Shown here: positions 50,642 to 63,124 of the stretch, one piece after another
Layout of the letters: each line of letters opens with the position of its first letter
Numbering within the stretch: the stretch's first letter is position 1
From: Glandiceps talaboti
Lineage: Eukaryota > Hemichordata > Enteropneusta > Spengelidae
Length of the DNA stretch: 64,000 nucleotides
Assembly (NCBI RefSeq): GCF_964340395.1
Contig: NC_135563.1
Coordinates: 19,075,651 to 19,139,650, forward strand
Reading direction: 5' to 3'
The notes under the pieces: model-generated
What the model was told of the DNA's origin: nothing
Databases searched by the model: none
Seen by the model: only the letters and a program-made list of their open reading frames with translations
Position numbers and translations under genes: made by a program

Positions 50642-50894
50642 AATAGCGAACTTGCAAACCCGCCATGTTGAATGTTGCATCATGGGAAATGTGATAATAA
50701 ATACTAATAAATTGGTATTGTAAACAATACTTTTACATTGTTTGCAACCACGAATGGTCAATTCATAGTTTTCCCTGACTTGTGGGAGGTTTTTTTTTTA
50801 TCGGTAGCTCCAGATTAGGTATTACGATAACCACAGATAATCCCATAGTCCGTTGCGTCTGAGCATGCTCAGTCTGGATGGCAAGTTCCCTATT
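50642..50894 (+). mobile_element. 252-bp MITE, copy 2
   Basis: Same orientation and ends as 42170-42421 (left end AATAGCGAACTTGCAA, right end TTGCAAGTTCCCTATT), with the 14-bp palindrome CTGAGCATGCTCAG intact. Lies about 1 kb upstream of nAChR gene 2. Confidence 0.82.
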
Positions 50895-51494
50895 GCTAGG
50901 CAGCATTATGTTTTCCGAAGTAAAGACACATTATTCAATCAACAAATTAAAGACAAGAACTTGGACAGTCATCATATGAAATAATAATAACCTTATATAA
51001 CCCTGGCTTGTGTTCATGTGTTAACGTGGCGTGTTGAAAGTATTTTTGTTACTACACTGAATCAACTCATTTTACACGGTACACACTTTCACTGATAAGA
51101 TCTGCTTTTAGAATGGATATCTATGACGACAGATCTAAGAGCCTTTTATAACTGAATACCTCTCATTAATTTCATTTAATCAAATATATATAAAAACACC
51201 GTAACAGGATTCATTAGGCATAAATAAGCTATTATTTATTATTTGAAGCTTAGTAGAGTAAGTAGAGGTTAACTTGTATAGTGGTAGATGTTGATAAATC
51301 GTTATACTCTCAAATTTATATTCTATGAATTGTGTAATTAGAGGAGCCAACGTTTTTATTTAAGGGCGAATCTATTATACGAAATAAACATGGTGTTCGA
51401 TGCAACGAGTGTGAGGTTTATTTCATCTCAACGTCGTACTGGGAACTCCATAAAAAGGAAACTTCGAATCGAAACACTCGTCTTCTTTCATTTT

Positions 51495-51498
<4 letters not shown>

Positions 51499-51584
<86 letters not shown>
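51499..51584. repeat. (TA)n microsatellite
   Basis: About 85 bp of pure TA, roughly 320 bp upstream of the nAChR gene 2 start codon. Confidence 0.95.
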
Positions 51585-51588
<4 letters not shown>

Positions 51589-51905
51589 GTATGACTGGAT
51601 CACATCACTGCAATGTGTATGTGGATTGAATGCAGGGATCGTATTTCAAAATAAATGAGCACGTGTGTTAGATCGTTGAAATTTGTACCTTAGTATGTGT
51701 ATGAATTATGACAGATTGGACTACCAGATGTTACATGTTTAGACTCCGGCTTAGGTCTTTACGTCATTTCTATAAATAACATAGACATTACCATATGCGA
51801 AAAAAACCCACTAATTTTGTTCTTTTTTACAGACTAATCATTGTAAGCTTACATTGGAACTTCTCCATTTATCCTGTATATGACCAGTGTTATTCTTGAG
51901 CGAAA

Positions 51906-51954
51906 ATGGAATTAATCAGTAGCTGGCTAATTCTTCTTCTCATCTGCTCAATGG
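51906..51954 (+). CDS. nAChR gene 2, exon 1 (signal peptide)
   Basis: ATG and 15 further codons with a Leu/Ile-rich core, plus one base; donor G|GTAAGT. Same phase-1 end as exon 1 of gene 1. Confidence 0.85.
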
Positions 51955-53823
51955 GTAAGTAAATGCTTAGACTTTGTAGATGTAGTTTTTGTACATATTA
52001 CCAAAATTAGAACCAAACATTAACTTGCATCTGTATGGTAGAGCTGAAAATTAGCGACAACAAGCATCCAGTGATAACATAATTGTAGTAACAGTGGGAA
52101 TGGACGCAATTTGTCATGCGGAATATAATATATTTGCCATGTCGTGTGTCACACACTCATAGCTTTGGGCTGTGCCAATACATTGATGATACTCTTACGT
52201 ATAATAGGTCAAAGCTGCGGAAGTCACTGACTAAACCAAAGGCAACGTTCAGTTTGACTTCTTATTTTGACATTTAAAATAAATTGATCACCTAGTGTCT
52301 ACTTGACTGATAGCAAATTAATTTGTTATTGAGTAGCTATAAACAATCCAGAGAGTAGACATTCATATAACGTAAAGGAAGACATGCCAAGGTCGTAAAT
52401 AGATTAAAACACCACACACAGAAATAGCTAAACACGAAGTTAGAATAGTTAAGTGGTGAGTTACTGCTATAACATTCGAATTAGTGTTCAATCCTAGCTT
52501 TAACCTTTATAAGCACTCAAAGGCAAGGGTGTGCTAAGCGCTTGAACACATTAATCTTTTCGCTGAAAAGAGTACTCCTATGTCAGAGAAGTGTGAAATC
52601 TTTACTTGACTCTGTATTTCAAATTGACTGAGTTAGTATATCTATAGACAGTTTATCTCCCCTCTCTATGGTGGTATAGCGATATTGTCTCCTCTCAAGA
52701 ATGTTATAGAGATTTTAAAAATGCAAAAAAGTCGGAAAAGATGTGGTTTGCGTGTTCGAAGTATTGGAAGAATACATAAACATAACAAACCTAAGATGGG
52801 CAGATATCGTTACTAGCCCGTAAATGAGATTACCACTTGTATAGTGCTCCAAAGTATAGGTACCACCTGTACGAGTATACATTTTGGCCCTGTAGCTGTA
52901 TGCATTCTAGGAAGAGACCAAAGTCGTATCAGGTTAGCATCTCTTACCATCGTACTGAGTGAGTGAATGTTTTTTTCTTGAGGTTTCCATGGTAATTGCC
53001 CTTCAGCATTTGCAGAGGAAGAGAAGATACCTTACATTCCCACTTTGAAAATGAAACCTGAACAGGATTCTTGAAATCGTTAGAATCTAAATCTAATACA
53101 CACGTTTTTTGAATTATTCTGATTTCGGTGTGACTCAAAGACATTTCAATGAATAGCTATCTATTAACGCTGAAAAAGTAAGTTCCTTGGTTGTAAAGTA
53201 CGGATATATAAGCTAGAGTGTTTACTAAGCTTTAACTGAGAGACCTAATTAAAGCCATGACATCCATACATCCGAGACACAAGGCTAATAGATACCGTAT
53301 TATTAACAATAAATCTTTGGCAATGTCTATATTGATTAAAAATGGATAGCATTACACTGATGGGTAATTTATTTTGAAATTGATATTCCCAAGTGGAAAC
53401 CATATACATTACATCTTCAGAGGTAGTACATTGATTAAAGTTATCATGAAAGGTAAATTATTAATATTGGTTAGGCATTGGTCTAAATAATGGAATCGAA
53501 AGCACTACATAAAATTAACTTTATTGGTATTGTCGTTATTACATGCATCACCATTGACTTTAGCTGTAAAATAGCACTATTGATTATTATAATAGGGTAA
53601 TGAATATTAATTATGATATTGCATTGCAGATCGCTTGATAATACGTTACTACGAAAATACAGTTGGCTCTTTAGAAAGTTAAAAAGACTTCGACATTGAC
53701 TTTTGTGTGATAAATAAATTCGATCAGGCCACATACTACGATTGTTGCATCTTCGGCAACGTTACGCGGACACATACACATACACAGACACAGACACAGA
53801 CATAGACACAGACACAGAGAGAC

Positions 53824-53862
<39 letters not shown>

Positions 53863-53881
53863 GAGACAGAGAGACAGAGAC

Positions 53882-53920
<39 letters not shown>

Positions 53921-53922
53921 GT

Positions 53923-53973
<51 letters not shown>

Positions 53974-56900
53974 GCAATCATACATACCAGTACATTGATA
54001 AAATAAATGCATATAAACGTGAGTTATTTAAACTACACTTTTAATACATGGTCTGACTTTTACAAGTGACAAATGATATGTATACACAGTGAGATACAAT
54101 CATTTCACTTTGTGACATCAGTGTCTGTGTAATATGTTTATGTAAGTTGCTCATAAGAAAATAAAAGTCCTTGTGGATGATGAAACAATATAGTGTGACC
54201 CGTGTGACTTCTACAAGCACTTGTATCTTTCATAGTAATTGCTATGTGAGGTAGGACAAGTCTACATTTTGCCATATGTAATCCTCTTTTGCTGCGATTT
54301 ATTTCATCTGCGAAAAGATCTTCGATTTTTCTCTAGACTTGATTTAAGTATATACATTTAATATAAAACGTAAATGACAACGTTTGTGTTGATGTCAATC
54401 ATTCAGTGCTATTGAATAGTATTATGTAATTTCATATTCACAGGATATTTCAAATCGACTTTGAAGGTTAAAGGTTGAATTCGTCTTGGATTTAGTTTTT
54501 TTTGGCGTGTATTTAGGATAGGGTTAGTGTACTAAACGCCATAATCACTGAAAAACATGTACAGAATTAGTATGCAAGAGTATGTCTAGACAAATCTGTT
54601 ACGATATTTCCTCTGGACAAATGAACTTAACCTTGCCACCGTAGAAAAAATAACTACAGTTTATACAATATCTGTTCTGAGACGTACATACGGCACTGTC
54701 TATGTTGTTGTCATGAAAACATCTTGAGTTAAAACCCCGGAGGCCCATTGCAAATATCAAATGGCTGACATTTCACCAAATAATGTAATACGCCGTGGAT
54801 AAAACTATGTTAACATACCTGGCTGATATCAATTTGCTGTTATCAATCATTACACTTTTTACGAGGCTCGTGTGCAACAAAGAGCACTCACTTCATAAGG
54901 TAAACATCAAGTTATGCGTAAATAGCAATACATGTAATCATGAAAGTAAACATACATACATACATACATACATACATACATACATACATACATACATACA
55001 TACATACATACATACATACATGCATGCATACGTACGTACGTACGTACGTACATACATACATACATACATACATACATACATACATACATACATACATACA
55101 TACATACATACACACATACATACATGGTGATGGGGATGGTTTATGTTGTTTAATAGGTAACCCTAATGTAAAAGTTTAAGCTGCTGGTATGTATTGAGAA
55201 TATGTCAAACTGTTGAAGGATGAAAATCATCATGTTAACGCTTCAAGCAAGGTTATGAAATATTGATGTATCAGCTGATTATTCATACACTCAGGAGTAA
55301 ACGGACGAAATGTCAAACTATGCTCTCAGTAATAAATAAAAATGTCACCATTAACAGCTCCAATAAAATAGTCCCGGATTTCTTGAAACCATAGACCTAG
55401 GTATTATGCTGAAACATTTCGAAGGGGAAATGCGACACTACTCGATTTTTTAAAGAGGTCACAAAGCACACGTTATAGAGAAATGATAAATAGAAATTTT
55501 TTGAATTTTGATTGCTGTTCATATCCAAATGTCTATGACATATATGAAATATAAAAAAGTCATTTGTAACGTGCCGTCTGAATGATGGGGATAATCAAAC
55601 GTTTATCATGAAGAACGATTTAGCTAAGCATAAGGGGCAACATCAAAAGTTCAATATAATATATCTAACTTAATTGCTTAAGTTAGGTCCCAGACCCCCC
55701 CACCCCCCCATCTAACTTAACTGACCTAAAATTGAAAATCGTTTCAGACTCATACTGTATACTTCCACTTTCAAACAACGTAACAATATACTACTGAATT
55801 ATGAATAAAAACAGAAAACCATTTTAACCGTGTACCGCTGATAAATCGGACCGAGTGTACGCAGTGTTAGGGTGACCTTTTTTTTCTTTCTCATCTCCAG
55901 TGGAATAGTCAGATGGGGCGGGCAAGCGAAATAAAAAAAAGGGGGGCAAGGAAAGCAAATCTGTATTTTTTCAGTTCTATTCTCTGTCCTTTCTGTCAGT
56001 CTCTCTACAACTTCTTTTCTCTTCTCTTTATTGAATTCCTTGTTACAGGTCTCTTTCCTTCATTTTAGCAAGGTTGACAAGTCCGTAGAATAACTTTGTA
56101 AGAAGATGAATACTTATCATCCTGATGGGTGTATATCTGTAGCCAGGAACTATTGTATGATTTTATCAGGAGTACTATTACACTTCGTCCTATTAATTTG
56201 AACTTTAGTATGTAACTTTTTGAGGAATGCAGTATGACTTTTACCAATTTTAAGCATAATTTTGAAAATGATAGAAATATTCTGAGCTATTATTACATTT
56301 CAGCAAAATGTACCACACGGCGGCATTAATTTCGAGCCCTGTCCCCCATCAAACCTCAACGACTTCAGCCACGAAAGACACATGCTGCTCCGACGTAACA
56401 AAGGGGGTGGGGGTGTGGGTAGACGGCAGTGTTCTGCCAAGGTTTCCAACAAGTGGGGACAAAGGCCCCTTGGTTGCAAAAAGTGGGGTCATTTGACAGG
56501 GAGTGGGGTCAATTATTATTGTCTATGAAATATTCATATATATTACCTCAGACCACTATAGAGATACTGTGGTCTTAGATATTCCATTACACATAGACTA
56601 TTACCTAACAACATAAAAAAATTCCATTCACAATAACAGTTCCCAGTAAGCTGTTTTTTGAAAATTGTGGACTACACATTACACCTTAGAAAAAGAAGGC
56701 AATTAAGATTATGTATTTTTAAGTCATTTCTACAGAGTATATTATATATTGTTTTGAAAGATTGGACAGCCAGGTAGTCACAATTTTTAATCTGAATATC
56801 ATGAATAGCAGTGCTCAAATTTATAATTCCCTTTTTTCAGACAAAGACAAAGAACAACTTCAAAATAAGTCACAGCTAGGGAACATATGATTGAATAAAA

Positions 56901-58623
56901 ACTTTGAGAAATCCTAATCTTGTAACCACTTGTTTCATTTGTAGAACTGTTAGTACACTGCTGTGTTTTAATATCATTCCCTCTTCAAATTCATGACGAG
57001 GTTAAGAAAAACAACATTTTGAAAAAAAAAACCCTGACTTTAAAAAGTACCAAATGTGAGCGAAAAACTTACAAGTAATACAGTCAAACAAACTTTGAAA
57101 TAATTTTTTTTTTATTAATTACCGTTACTGGCTGTGTATCATGATTTGGTCCTGCTATATCAAATGACAGCATTAGTTACATACTGTAAACTTGATACGG
57201 AAAGCTGACATTAGGTGTCCTTGAAACTCAGAAATCGTGAACTAAAACTATCAACGTCAAAGTTAGGATGCTTTGTAAATACCACTGTAATTATTTTCTG
57301 ATTTGCACAACAAGTTCATTCTTCATGTCTGACCGGGCGCACATGCATCGGCCGTCTATATGGCCATGCCAGTGATCACGCATTGATTCAGTCAGTGCCC
57401 AACATTCACATATGTGTCACTGTCAACACCATGCAACATGATCCCCTAACACAGCTTTTTCGGAATCAAAATACACATGTACTCATTTTGTTTCCATTAA
57501 TCTAACCCATCAACAAATGAAAATCACAACCTGTCCCATAAATTTGGTTTACTAAGGCTTCTGAGCTGTGGCAGATAGATGTTCCGATTTCCGGTAGCAA
57601 GTTCAGTGTTTCGTACACGTCAGTGAGTAGGTCAGAGGTCGCGACAGTGATGGTAGACAAAACATGTGACGAGAGACGTCCATTTCGACGTCTCATCTAC
57701 TCCCTCTAATGTTTCAATTTGTAGATTAAACTTATCAAAGTTGATCTTTTTGTGTCATTTTTTATGTTACCAATAGAACTGTGCGTTGTCACTGTATCTT
57801 AAATGAGTTACAACAAAATTTTCCCTCACGGAGTCAGTATACTTCTTGTGGGATTGACGTCAGGGCCTGGCCCTAGACTTAGATAATTTTGATGTTTTGC
57901 CGTAAAATGAATGTGCCAAAGCGGCGCAAGGTGGGAAAATTATTGCGTCATTTGTAATTTTAGGGGGCCAATGTTGCAAGGTCGTGGCCTCGGCAGAACA
58001 TACACTGGTCTAAGACGCCATGAGGAACGTTTGATGTTCATTCGAACCTTACAGTCTTGCTGTGTTGAACTCAAGGGTCGAGTCGGTCGGAAATAAAAAA
58101 AAACGTTGTTTTTTTTCTGATGTCGGAGCTAGAAATTTAGGGTCGGTCGGGAGATGAGAAACAGAAAAATAAAAAGGGCCGCCCTTATAGGTAAAAGCAG
58201 CCTTGAAATCGTACTAAATTTGCTAAGTATGACGTTAAATCGTTTTTGACGGTTGAGAAATTAATTTGGCCAAAACCCCCCCACCCCCAAACTAAAGCAA
58301 TTAAGTTTTTTTGTAAACATCGATCTTTTGACGTCGCCCCTAAGTTCATGACAAAACCTTGCTGTTTCCTTGCCATCGACAGTATAACATCTAACATTCA
58401 TACGATAAATAACAACTTGTGTTTAGATATCTCAAAGTGTAAACTATGTTGTTGTTTTTTTTCAGATTGCCTGGGATCAGAAATAGAGCACTCTTTACAG
58501 ACTGAGTTATTTGCCACAGGTTATAATAAACACGTTCGTCCTGTCAAAGTCCCCAATGAAACACTAATATTACAATTCGGCTTATCAATTACGCAATTAC
58601 TCGATGTGGTAAGTAAACCGTTG

Positions 58624-58713
<90 letters not shown>

Positions 58714-60729
58714 GACTGACTGACTGACTGACTGACTGACTGACAGATTGTCTGTCTGTCTGTCTGTCTGTATGTCTCTGTCTGCCTGTCTGTCTGTCTG
58801 TCTCTGTCTGCCAGCCAGTGGCTGTCTGTCTGTACCTATGTCTGTACCTCTGTATGGTTGTACCTCTGTCTGTACCGTTGTCTGTCTGTACCTCTGTCTG
58901 TCATTATCATTATATTTAACCTCAGAGTGAACTTGAACGAAATATAATGATCATGTTATTCAATGAACACTGTTTGTTTCAAATTCACATATTCACCTCC
59001 ACAACATGTCGCATTTTTATCAAAAGTATTTCCGATCGGTAACAGAGAGAAAAGAAGTTCACTCCTACATTAATGTACATTATCGGAACAACTATTAAGG
59101 TTATATTGTAACAGTTGCATTATATTTATTTTAACTGTGCATTCCGGATTGTTAATTGCCATTGTTTTTAAAATATCAATTGTATGTATACTTTATAGTT
59201 TATTTCTCTGTCGTATTCAAAGTACGAAACCACGTCACCATAATTTCTCTTACGAGAGATAATAACGATTGTTTTATCTTGTAAATGGTTTAAGATACAA
59301 CAATCAAATAGTTGACATTAAAGGAAGTCTTCAATCAGCTTATTTTGCGTTCCATAACAAATCATTTTACAATGAAAAATGGAATTACTTTTAGTATTAT
59401 ACAATCTCCATAGCATATACTGGCAGAATACTTCTATAAATTTTGCAAGGGGTAATTTTCAAGAACAGGTAAATAGCCGGAAGCACTACAGCTGGAAACA
59501 CATTTTGTGTACTTCTTCAAGAACAAAACTATATTTATTTTATGATGATATTAGCATTTTGCCCAGAGTGGAAAACATATCCGCTTTCATTATTTATCTC
59601 GACTTGATATAATAACACGATCTATTGAGGCGTTACAACTCATAGTAACATGTGACAAAATTACGACTTACATGGCGAAATGGAGGTTTCATTCACATGT
59701 AAATTCTAAAAAGGAAAATAAGATACATCAGTGCTACCCAATTTTTGAGCGCGAAACCACCTTATAACAGTTTCTCATCAGAATGCTAAATTTGTCAGTC
59801 AAACTTTACAACGATGTCTTCGAGTAAAATAAGCTATGACCTTTGTAGACCACATACACATAGAATACATACGTCATGTGCTGTCAGAGTAAACAGTCTA
59901 GGTTTTATAGTTCAAATCTCGTTGCATGTCTATGATAAAATGACATGTCTAGAAAGTGAATTACACGGAAAGAAATTGTAATCAACTTTATTCAAATCTC
60001 TCCAAGCTTTGCCATTTGAAAGCATGTTGAAGTTTTGGAGTTCACCATCTCGTTTGCAAGGAAATCATAAATCTTTCATTTCAATTTCAATTGTATTCGG
60101 TTGTCATTTTGGATTCTAAAATTGATTTATTCCAAAATCAGTTTGATATCTATTTCATAGTTTGTATGGTTACCCATTATTTCCTTTCTTGATGTTAGAT
60201 GAGACTGAGTTCGAGTTCTCTTGAACAAAGTAACAACTACATATTAAGAATTTTCTTTCCAAGGCGAATACTGCGCATGCGTTACTAATGCCGACTCTAC
60301 TACAAGACGTGTATCAGGTTGTAGAATCAAGTCATCTAATATCTATAAAGCAGTAAACATAATGACTACAGATATGGTTATTACCATCAAGAGAACAATT
60401 AAAACATTACTATCCGCAATCGTGACAATAAAAACTATACTTAGTGATAACATATACATAGTACAGAAAAACAGCTTTGGTCATTCTCAAATCATCGTGC
60501 ACAGTACGACAAACACGTATCAACACACAAATCTAGCCTAAATATATTCACAAAAATTCATAGAGATAAAATAAGAATTAGTTGTTGAGGGACCCCTAAG
60601 CTCAAGGGATCGGTCATGGTATTAACCAGGTTACGCATCTTGCATGCTATTCTGTTCTGTAAATACGTATGGAATTCAGTAACGTTTTCGTCAATATGTG
60701 ATTGCTTACATGTAATCTCACTTTAGTAT

Positions 60730-60792
<63 letters not shown>

Positions 60793-62063
60793 AGACCACG
60801 AGTTGGTTACTACTACATCCATCATCCATCAATCCATCCATCCACCCACCCACCCATGCATGCGCGCGCACGCACACACACATACACACACACACATACA
60901 TACATACATACATACATACATACATACATACATACATACATACATACATACATACATACATACAGTGAATTCATATTTATTCAATCAATCTTAAATATTC
61001 AGCTATGTTATGTAATCTGGGCGCGTTAGGCATGTGTCCAAGAACAGGAACATGCATAGATGAAATGTTGGAGTCAATTCCAATTGCGGAATTATGAGAC
61101 AAATTTGTAGCACTAACATTGAAATGGGATAAATTTGTCAACACGTGTGCCTTCATAATAAGTACTATCGGTAGTTTAATCATTTTTAAAATGACTACCC
61201 TTCCCGTTTTCTTGCCTTCTTATGCTTATCGAGCGTTGCTTTCTAACCCTCCCCTTCAAAAAGTAGAGTTCCAGTCAAAGATGACGACATCTGTTATCAA
61301 GCATTACCTTCTTATGTTACGAAGATTAACATTAATATTTGAGAGGTTCGCAAGGTACACCGAAGCTTTTATCCGTGTGGGCAGGGATGAAAGTGAAACA
61401 GGCAAATTTCATAGCCTGTAGATATTACACGTATGACATAAATGATGGTGTCATTTCCAAGAAAGTCTACTGAAGTGGTATTGTTTGATCATTACCCACT
61501 AGATTGAGAATAACACTGTGTTCTAACCTTTCAAAATACTATGTATGCATAGTTTTGGGATTAGTTAACCCTAACCCTAATCTAACAGTTTAATATTTGT
61601 GTAGACTAAAAACAAGGTAAAAGCAGGATTGAGTAAGTTTTGGTAAAAGTTAACTTTTGTCATTAACAAATGCATCCCAAATTAGTGTTGCAGAGAATAG
61701 ATATATGCACTACATGGCGTATGTAAGTCGTCGATATCTAGTTTTGTCTCTCACACTTTAACATGCAAAGGCATAAGCTATGAAAAACATTCCGTACTCA
61801 CGTGTACCTACCTATTTACACACATGTGCGATGTACATGTACAGACACAGACACTTACACACACAGAGAAACATACATACATACATACATACATACATAC
61901 ATACATACATACATACATACATACATACATACGTGTTAGCAAATATGTATATTATACCTTATATTTAATGTGAATGAGTGTGTGTGTGTGTGCGCGCGTG
62001 CGTGTGTGCATGCATGCATGCATTCATGTCTGTCTGTCTGTCTGTCTGTCCGTCCGTCCGTCC

Positions 62064-62106
<43 letters not shown>

Positions 62107-63124
62107 GGTCTATCTGCCTGTCTGTCTGTCTGTCTGTTGACATGTTTACCTGTTTAATTTTCAACATGTTGATGGAAGTCACTACCTAACCATCTGGCAC
62201 TATATTTGATGTGTTTGTAATTTGATTCCAAAGTTAATTACTTCCTAATTAAAATATTTCATTGAGTATACAATACAATGTATGAGCGGACCTTATGTGT
62301 TATAGTGATTATTAAAATATGTGAATCCAAGTATGAAATTATTGATATGTTATTCTCTGTTGTCACGTCAAATCGAGTCCATGTTCTTTAAATCGTGCAG
62401 TATTCTCGCATTAAACCACGTGACGTTAAACAACTGGGAATATACACAAGCATACATATATAATTGAAAGATATTATGAGGAGAGTCATTGAAATTCGGG
62501 TACCAAGAACATGTTTTGTCACTGTGTGTCCAAGTAATTCTTCCACAACACTACAAATACTAGTAATTTCCCCTCTCCTGAACTTTTCCAACAGCACGAG
62601 AAAAACCAAATTGTCACAACGAGCTGTTGGGCTGAGCAGGTATGTCGTTTGTAGGTATATAACAGACCTCTGAGGATTAACGAAAACAAGGCATTGGCCT
62701 TCTGTGCAATAAACCTACTGTATATGTCTAAAGATCATGTATAGATGCTTGAATGGATGAAGTGAGAGACTCGTAATGTTTACATTATAACAGGAAAAAC
62801 GTTCTCTTTTTTCCCTCAAGTACTAGATGTCTTACTCTTGAGAATTTTGTCATCTAGATTTGTTCATCTAGGTTGCTTTGGTCATGTTCGTTGTTTTTAC
62901 TTAAATATATCTCATAGCTAATATCATACTATTCATTTGAGCGTAGTTGTCAATTATCCAAAATTAATTTTTCTAACATTATTACCCTGTGACATGTTTC
63001 TACGATTTCTCTAGATATGGACGGATTATCGTCTGCAGTGGAATCCCGCCAATTATAGTGGTATGGATTACATTGTTATACCCACCGAATGGGTTTGGAA
63101 ACCAGACATCGTCCTTGAGAATAG
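51906..63124 (+). CDS. nicotinic acetylcholine receptor subunit, gene 2 (5' part, four exons visible)
   Basis: Exons 51906-51954, 58466-58608, 62595-62639 and 63015-63124 join in frame to 115 residues plus two bases, and the gene runs out of the window. A signal peptide (about 1-16) is followed by [13 protein letters not shown] and [12 protein letters not shown] blocks shared with gene 1, then HEKNQ...W76 (loop D Trp), IWTDYRLQW and WKPDIVLEN. The loop A Tyr is replaced by Glu114. Exon phases, and the 45-nt and 110-nt exons, match gene 1 exactly. The Cys-loop, loop C and membrane segments lie beyond base 64000, so alpha or non-alpha type and pore selectivity cannot be judged. The start codon context (AAAATGG) is favourable. 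Confidence 0.92.
53767..53974. repeat. (GACA)n microsatellite
   Basis: CACAGA/GACA units with several GAGA interruptions. Frames through it are artefacts. Confidence 0.95.
54949..55126. repeat. (CATA)n microsatellite with ACGT interruption
   Basis: ACAT units with a central GCAT/ACGT block (about 55020-55049). It is the inverted counterpart of the array at 46239-46495. Confidence 0.95.
56547..56578. other. 10-bp hairpin, CTCAGACCAC arm (copy 2)
   Basis: CTCAGACCAC (56547-56556) pairs with GTGGTCTTAG (56569-56578) with one mismatch. Same arms as at 22122-22152. Confidence 0.45.
58466..58608 (+). CDS. nAChR gene 2, exon 2
   Basis: 143 nt, one codon longer than in gene 1. Acceptor TTTTTTTTCAG|AT, donor GTG|GTAAGT. 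Ends with the same [12 protein letters not shown] block as gene 1. A TCTG microsatellite begins 18 bp after the donor. Confidence 0.95.
58627..58905. repeat. (TCTG)n/(TGAC)n microsatellite
   Basis: About 85 bp of pure TCTG, about 32 bp of TGAC, then imperfect TCTG with TACC interruptions. Confidence 0.95.
60730..60964. repeat. compound (CA)n/(CATC)n/(CATA)n microsatellite
   Basis: CA with occasional CG, then CATC/CACC, CGCA and finally CATA units for about 70 bp. Confidence 0.95.
61870..61932. repeat. (ACAT)n microsatellite
   Basis: About 15 pure ACAT units. Confidence 0.95.
61977..62137. repeat. compound (TG)n/(TGCA)n/(TCTG)n microsatellite
   Basis: TG and GC units, three TGCA units, then TCTG with a four-unit TCCG block. 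Confidence 0.95.
62595..62639 (+). CDS. nAChR gene 2, exon 3 (45 nt)
   Basis: Acceptor TTTTCCAACAG|CAC, donor CAG|GTATGT. Encodes HEKNQ...CWAEQ with the loop D Trp76. Confidence 0.93.
63015..63124 (+). CDS. nAChR gene 2, exon 4 (110 nt)
   Basis: Acceptor GATTTCTCTAG|ATA, donor AATAG|GTAGAC. Encodes IWTDYRLQW to WKPDIVLEN; loop A Tyr replaced by Glu. Confidence 0.95.

Larger units (their letters stand above)
38969..51905. other. 12.9-kb interval between the two head-to-head nAChR genes
   Basis: No recognised gene. It must contain the promoters of both receptor genes, but no clear TATA box or initiator could be assigned. It holds two copies of a 252-bp MITE, a G17 tract, several AT and ATGT microsatellites and a cluster of related short repeats, listed separately. 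A TTTTTTACAG at 51823-51832 could be the acceptor of a 5' UTR exon of nAChR gene 2. An open frame at 47199-47468 (89 codons) has no recognised domain. Confidence 0.6.
51955..58465 (+). other. 6.5-kb first intron of nAChR gene 2
   Basis: No recognised exon of another gene. Contains GACA and CATA microsatellites and a hairpin at 56547-56578, listed separately. Two GC-richer stretches (about 56330-56510, with repeated GTGGGGTCA/GTGGGGACA, and about 57860-58190, with two GTCGGTCGG blocks) look like old repeat fragments but cannot be assigned. A TTGC-loop hairpin with CTAACTTAA arms lies at 55665-55686. Confidence 0.7.
58609..62594 (+). other. 4-kb second intron of nAChR gene 2
   Basis: Contains three groups of microsatellites (listed separately) and otherwise AT-rich DNA with no recognised coding segment. 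TAACCCTAACCCTAATC at about 61566 is a two-copy telomere-like motif, too short to mean much. Confidence 0.75.

Noticed and set aside
52447-52560. A degenerate tRNA-like head (TTAAGTGGTGAGTTACTGC ... TGTTCAATCC)
   Set aside because: A and B boxes both deviate, and there is no clear end; too weak to call.
61562-61590. Interstitial telomere repeat (TAACCC)n
   Set aside because: Only two full units, expected by chance in this much sequence.
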